Source of the DNA: an uncultured Oscillospiraceae bacterium
Lineage (GTDB): Bacteria; Bacillota; Clostridia; Oscillospirales; Ruminococcaceae
Direction: 5' to 3'
Length of the DNA stretch: 5,237 nucleotides
Assembly (NCBI GenBank): GCA_900548355.1
Contig: URKR01000062.1
Coordinates: forward strand, 1-5,237
Part shown: positions 4,366 through 5,237 of the stretch, in pieces
Numbering within the stretch: the first letter of the stretch is position 1
Layout of the letters: every line of letters begins with the position of its first letter
Program-made: the position numbers and the translations under genes
The notes under the pieces: model-generated
The model's database searches: none
Seen by the model: the letters and a program-made list of their open reading frames with translations, nothing else
Told to the model about the DNA's origin: nothing

Positions 4366-5237
4366 ACATCGGGCTTCTGCGCGCAGTCAACGCCGGGGCC
4401 GACGTATACCGCCTGCCGCTGCGGGTGGTGGAATATGCGCGGGTTTCAACGGCAAGCGCCGCCCAGCGCCACAGCCTTGACAACCAGCACGAAACCTATC
4501 GCCGCCTGATTGCACAAACGCCGGCCTGGACGTATGCCGGCGCGTACACCGATGCCGCCGTCAGCGGTACCAAGGCAAGCGCGCGCAGCGGTTTTCTTCA
4601 GATGATTGCGGACGCCGAGGCAGGCCGGTTTGATATGATCGTCGTCAAGGATGTGGCCCGGTTTGCGCGCAATATAAAGGAATGCCTTGTTTATAAGGAC
4701 CGGCTCAAGGCCTGCGGGGTTATGGTCTGGTTCTTCAAAGAAAACCTCAACACGTTCCGCGCCAGTGATGAATTGATGCTGCAGTTTATGGCGCTCGGCG
4801 CTCAGCTTGAAGCCGAAAGCGCCCGCGCCCGCACCAAGATCGTGTTTGAGCAGGGAATCCAGAACGGGCGGATCTATGGAAATTCCAGCCTGCTCGGCTA
4901 CCGCAAGCGGGGCGGGCGGCTGTATGTGGAACCATCCGAAGCCGAAACCGTGCGGCGGATTTTCCACCTGTATGTGGAAAACGGGTACGGCCTGCGCCGG
5001 ATCGCCGCCGCCCTGGCGGCCGAAGGCCTCGGCCGTGCCGACGGCCGGCCGGTGCCGCCGCGCACGGTCAAGGCGGTGCTTGAAAACCCGAAATACAAAG
5101 GCTTTTTCTGCGGCGGCAAGACGGAGACGATCGATGTCGGCGAGCGGTATATCCGCCGCCCGCGCCCGCCCGAAACCTGGGCCTCCTGGCGGGACCCGGC
5201 GGTGCCGGCCATTGTGAGCGAGGCGCTCTGGGACGCT
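4362..5237 (+). CDS. Large serine recombinase (site-specific), 3' end outside window
   Basis: 292 codons are visible, open to the right edge. Residues 21-160 form a resolvase-type catalytic domain: EYARVST with nucleophile Ser29 and Arg27, HSLDNQ, YTDAAVSGTKASARSGFLQMI, then VVKDVARFARN with Arg100 and Arg103, and the helix ELMLQFMALGAQLEAESARART. Residues about 173-260 match the Recombinase domain (NSSLLGYRKRGGRLYVEPSEAETVRRIFHLYVENGYGLRRIAAALAAEG...RTVKAVLENPKYKGFF). The zinc ribbon and coiled coil expected later in this family lie beyond the edge. Such enzymes excise or integrate phages, ICEs and Tn4451-like transposons through a phosphoserine-DNA intermediate. Ala99 replaces the usual Ser of SRFARN. 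About 20 residues precede the catalytic fold. The start at 4362 is the only in-frame ATG after the stop at 4308-4310; a GTG at 4326 and a TTG at 4332 are alternatives. It is divergent from the tRNA unit. Confidence 0.93.
   Translation, partial: MNIGLLRAVNAGADVYRLPLRVVEYARVSTASAAQRHSLDNQHETYRRLIAQTPAWTYAGAYTDAAVSGTKASARSGFLQMIADAEAGRFDMIVVKDVARFARNIKECLVYKDRLKACGVMVWFFKENLNTFRASDELMLQFMALGAQLEAESARARTKIVFEQGIQNGRIYGNSSLLGYRKRGGRLYVEPSEAETVRRIFHLYVENGYGLRRIAAALAAEGLGRADGRPVPPRTVKAVLENPKYKGFFCGGKTETIDVGERYIRRPRPPETWASWRDPAVPAIVSEALWDA

Noticed and set aside
4238..4480. 80-codon plus-strand frame before and inside the recombinase
   Set aside because: It starts inside the tRNA promoter -35 region, lacks a ribosome binding site, and its second half is an out-of-frame reading of the recombinase gene.

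Overview
The window looks like a chromosome segment of a GC-rich, anaerobic, probably spore-forming Firmicute (class Clostridia, perhaps Oscillospiraceae/Ruminococcaceae). This is inferred from a SpoIID-family cell-wall protein, strong AGGAGG-type ribosome binding sites, tRNA genes with encoded CCA ends, consensus SigA-type promoters, and an elongator tRNA-Met that closely resembles the Bacillus/Clostridium form. Genus cannot be fixed from the sequence alone.

Layout. Positions 1-308 hold no convincing gene but carry a cluster of GC-rich hairpins resembling a REP-type repeat. Positions 309-1922 (minus) are prfC, peptide chain release factor 3, complete and with its own promoter and a palindromic 5' UTR. 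Divergent from it, 2124-3302 (plus) encodes a SpoIID/LytB-domain protein with a C-terminal peptidoglycan-binding domain. It stops abruptly at the end of that domain. About 75 bases later comes an open frame that matches only the C-terminal end of a GH42 beta-galactosidase (about 3376-3729), so this stretch looks like a degenerate junction of two gene fragments.

Positions 3730-4250 are an RNA-rich zone. A two-gene tRNA unit, tRNA-Met(CAT) then tRNA-Glu(TTC), is read on the minus strand from a perfect TTGACA-N17-TATAAT promoter and ends in a terminator that begins inside the CCA end of tRNA-Glu. Beyond that terminator lies a second terminator joined to a copy of the tRNA-Glu 3' end. That copy forms one arm of an inverted repeat whose other arm is also tRNA-Glu 3'-end sequence. 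This tRNA-derived inverted structure is the most unusual item in the window.

From 4362 to the right edge (plus, incomplete) runs a large serine recombinase, possibly coupled to a 16-codon upstream ORF by an ATGA overlap. The recombinase points to a mobile or formerly mobile element that extends past the right edge. The housekeeping genes (prfC, tRNAs), the broken cell-wall and sugar genes, and the recombinase do not form one pathway. The region reads as a rearranged junction between core chromosome and accessory DNA. I see no clear evidence of a wholly new defence or metabolic system.
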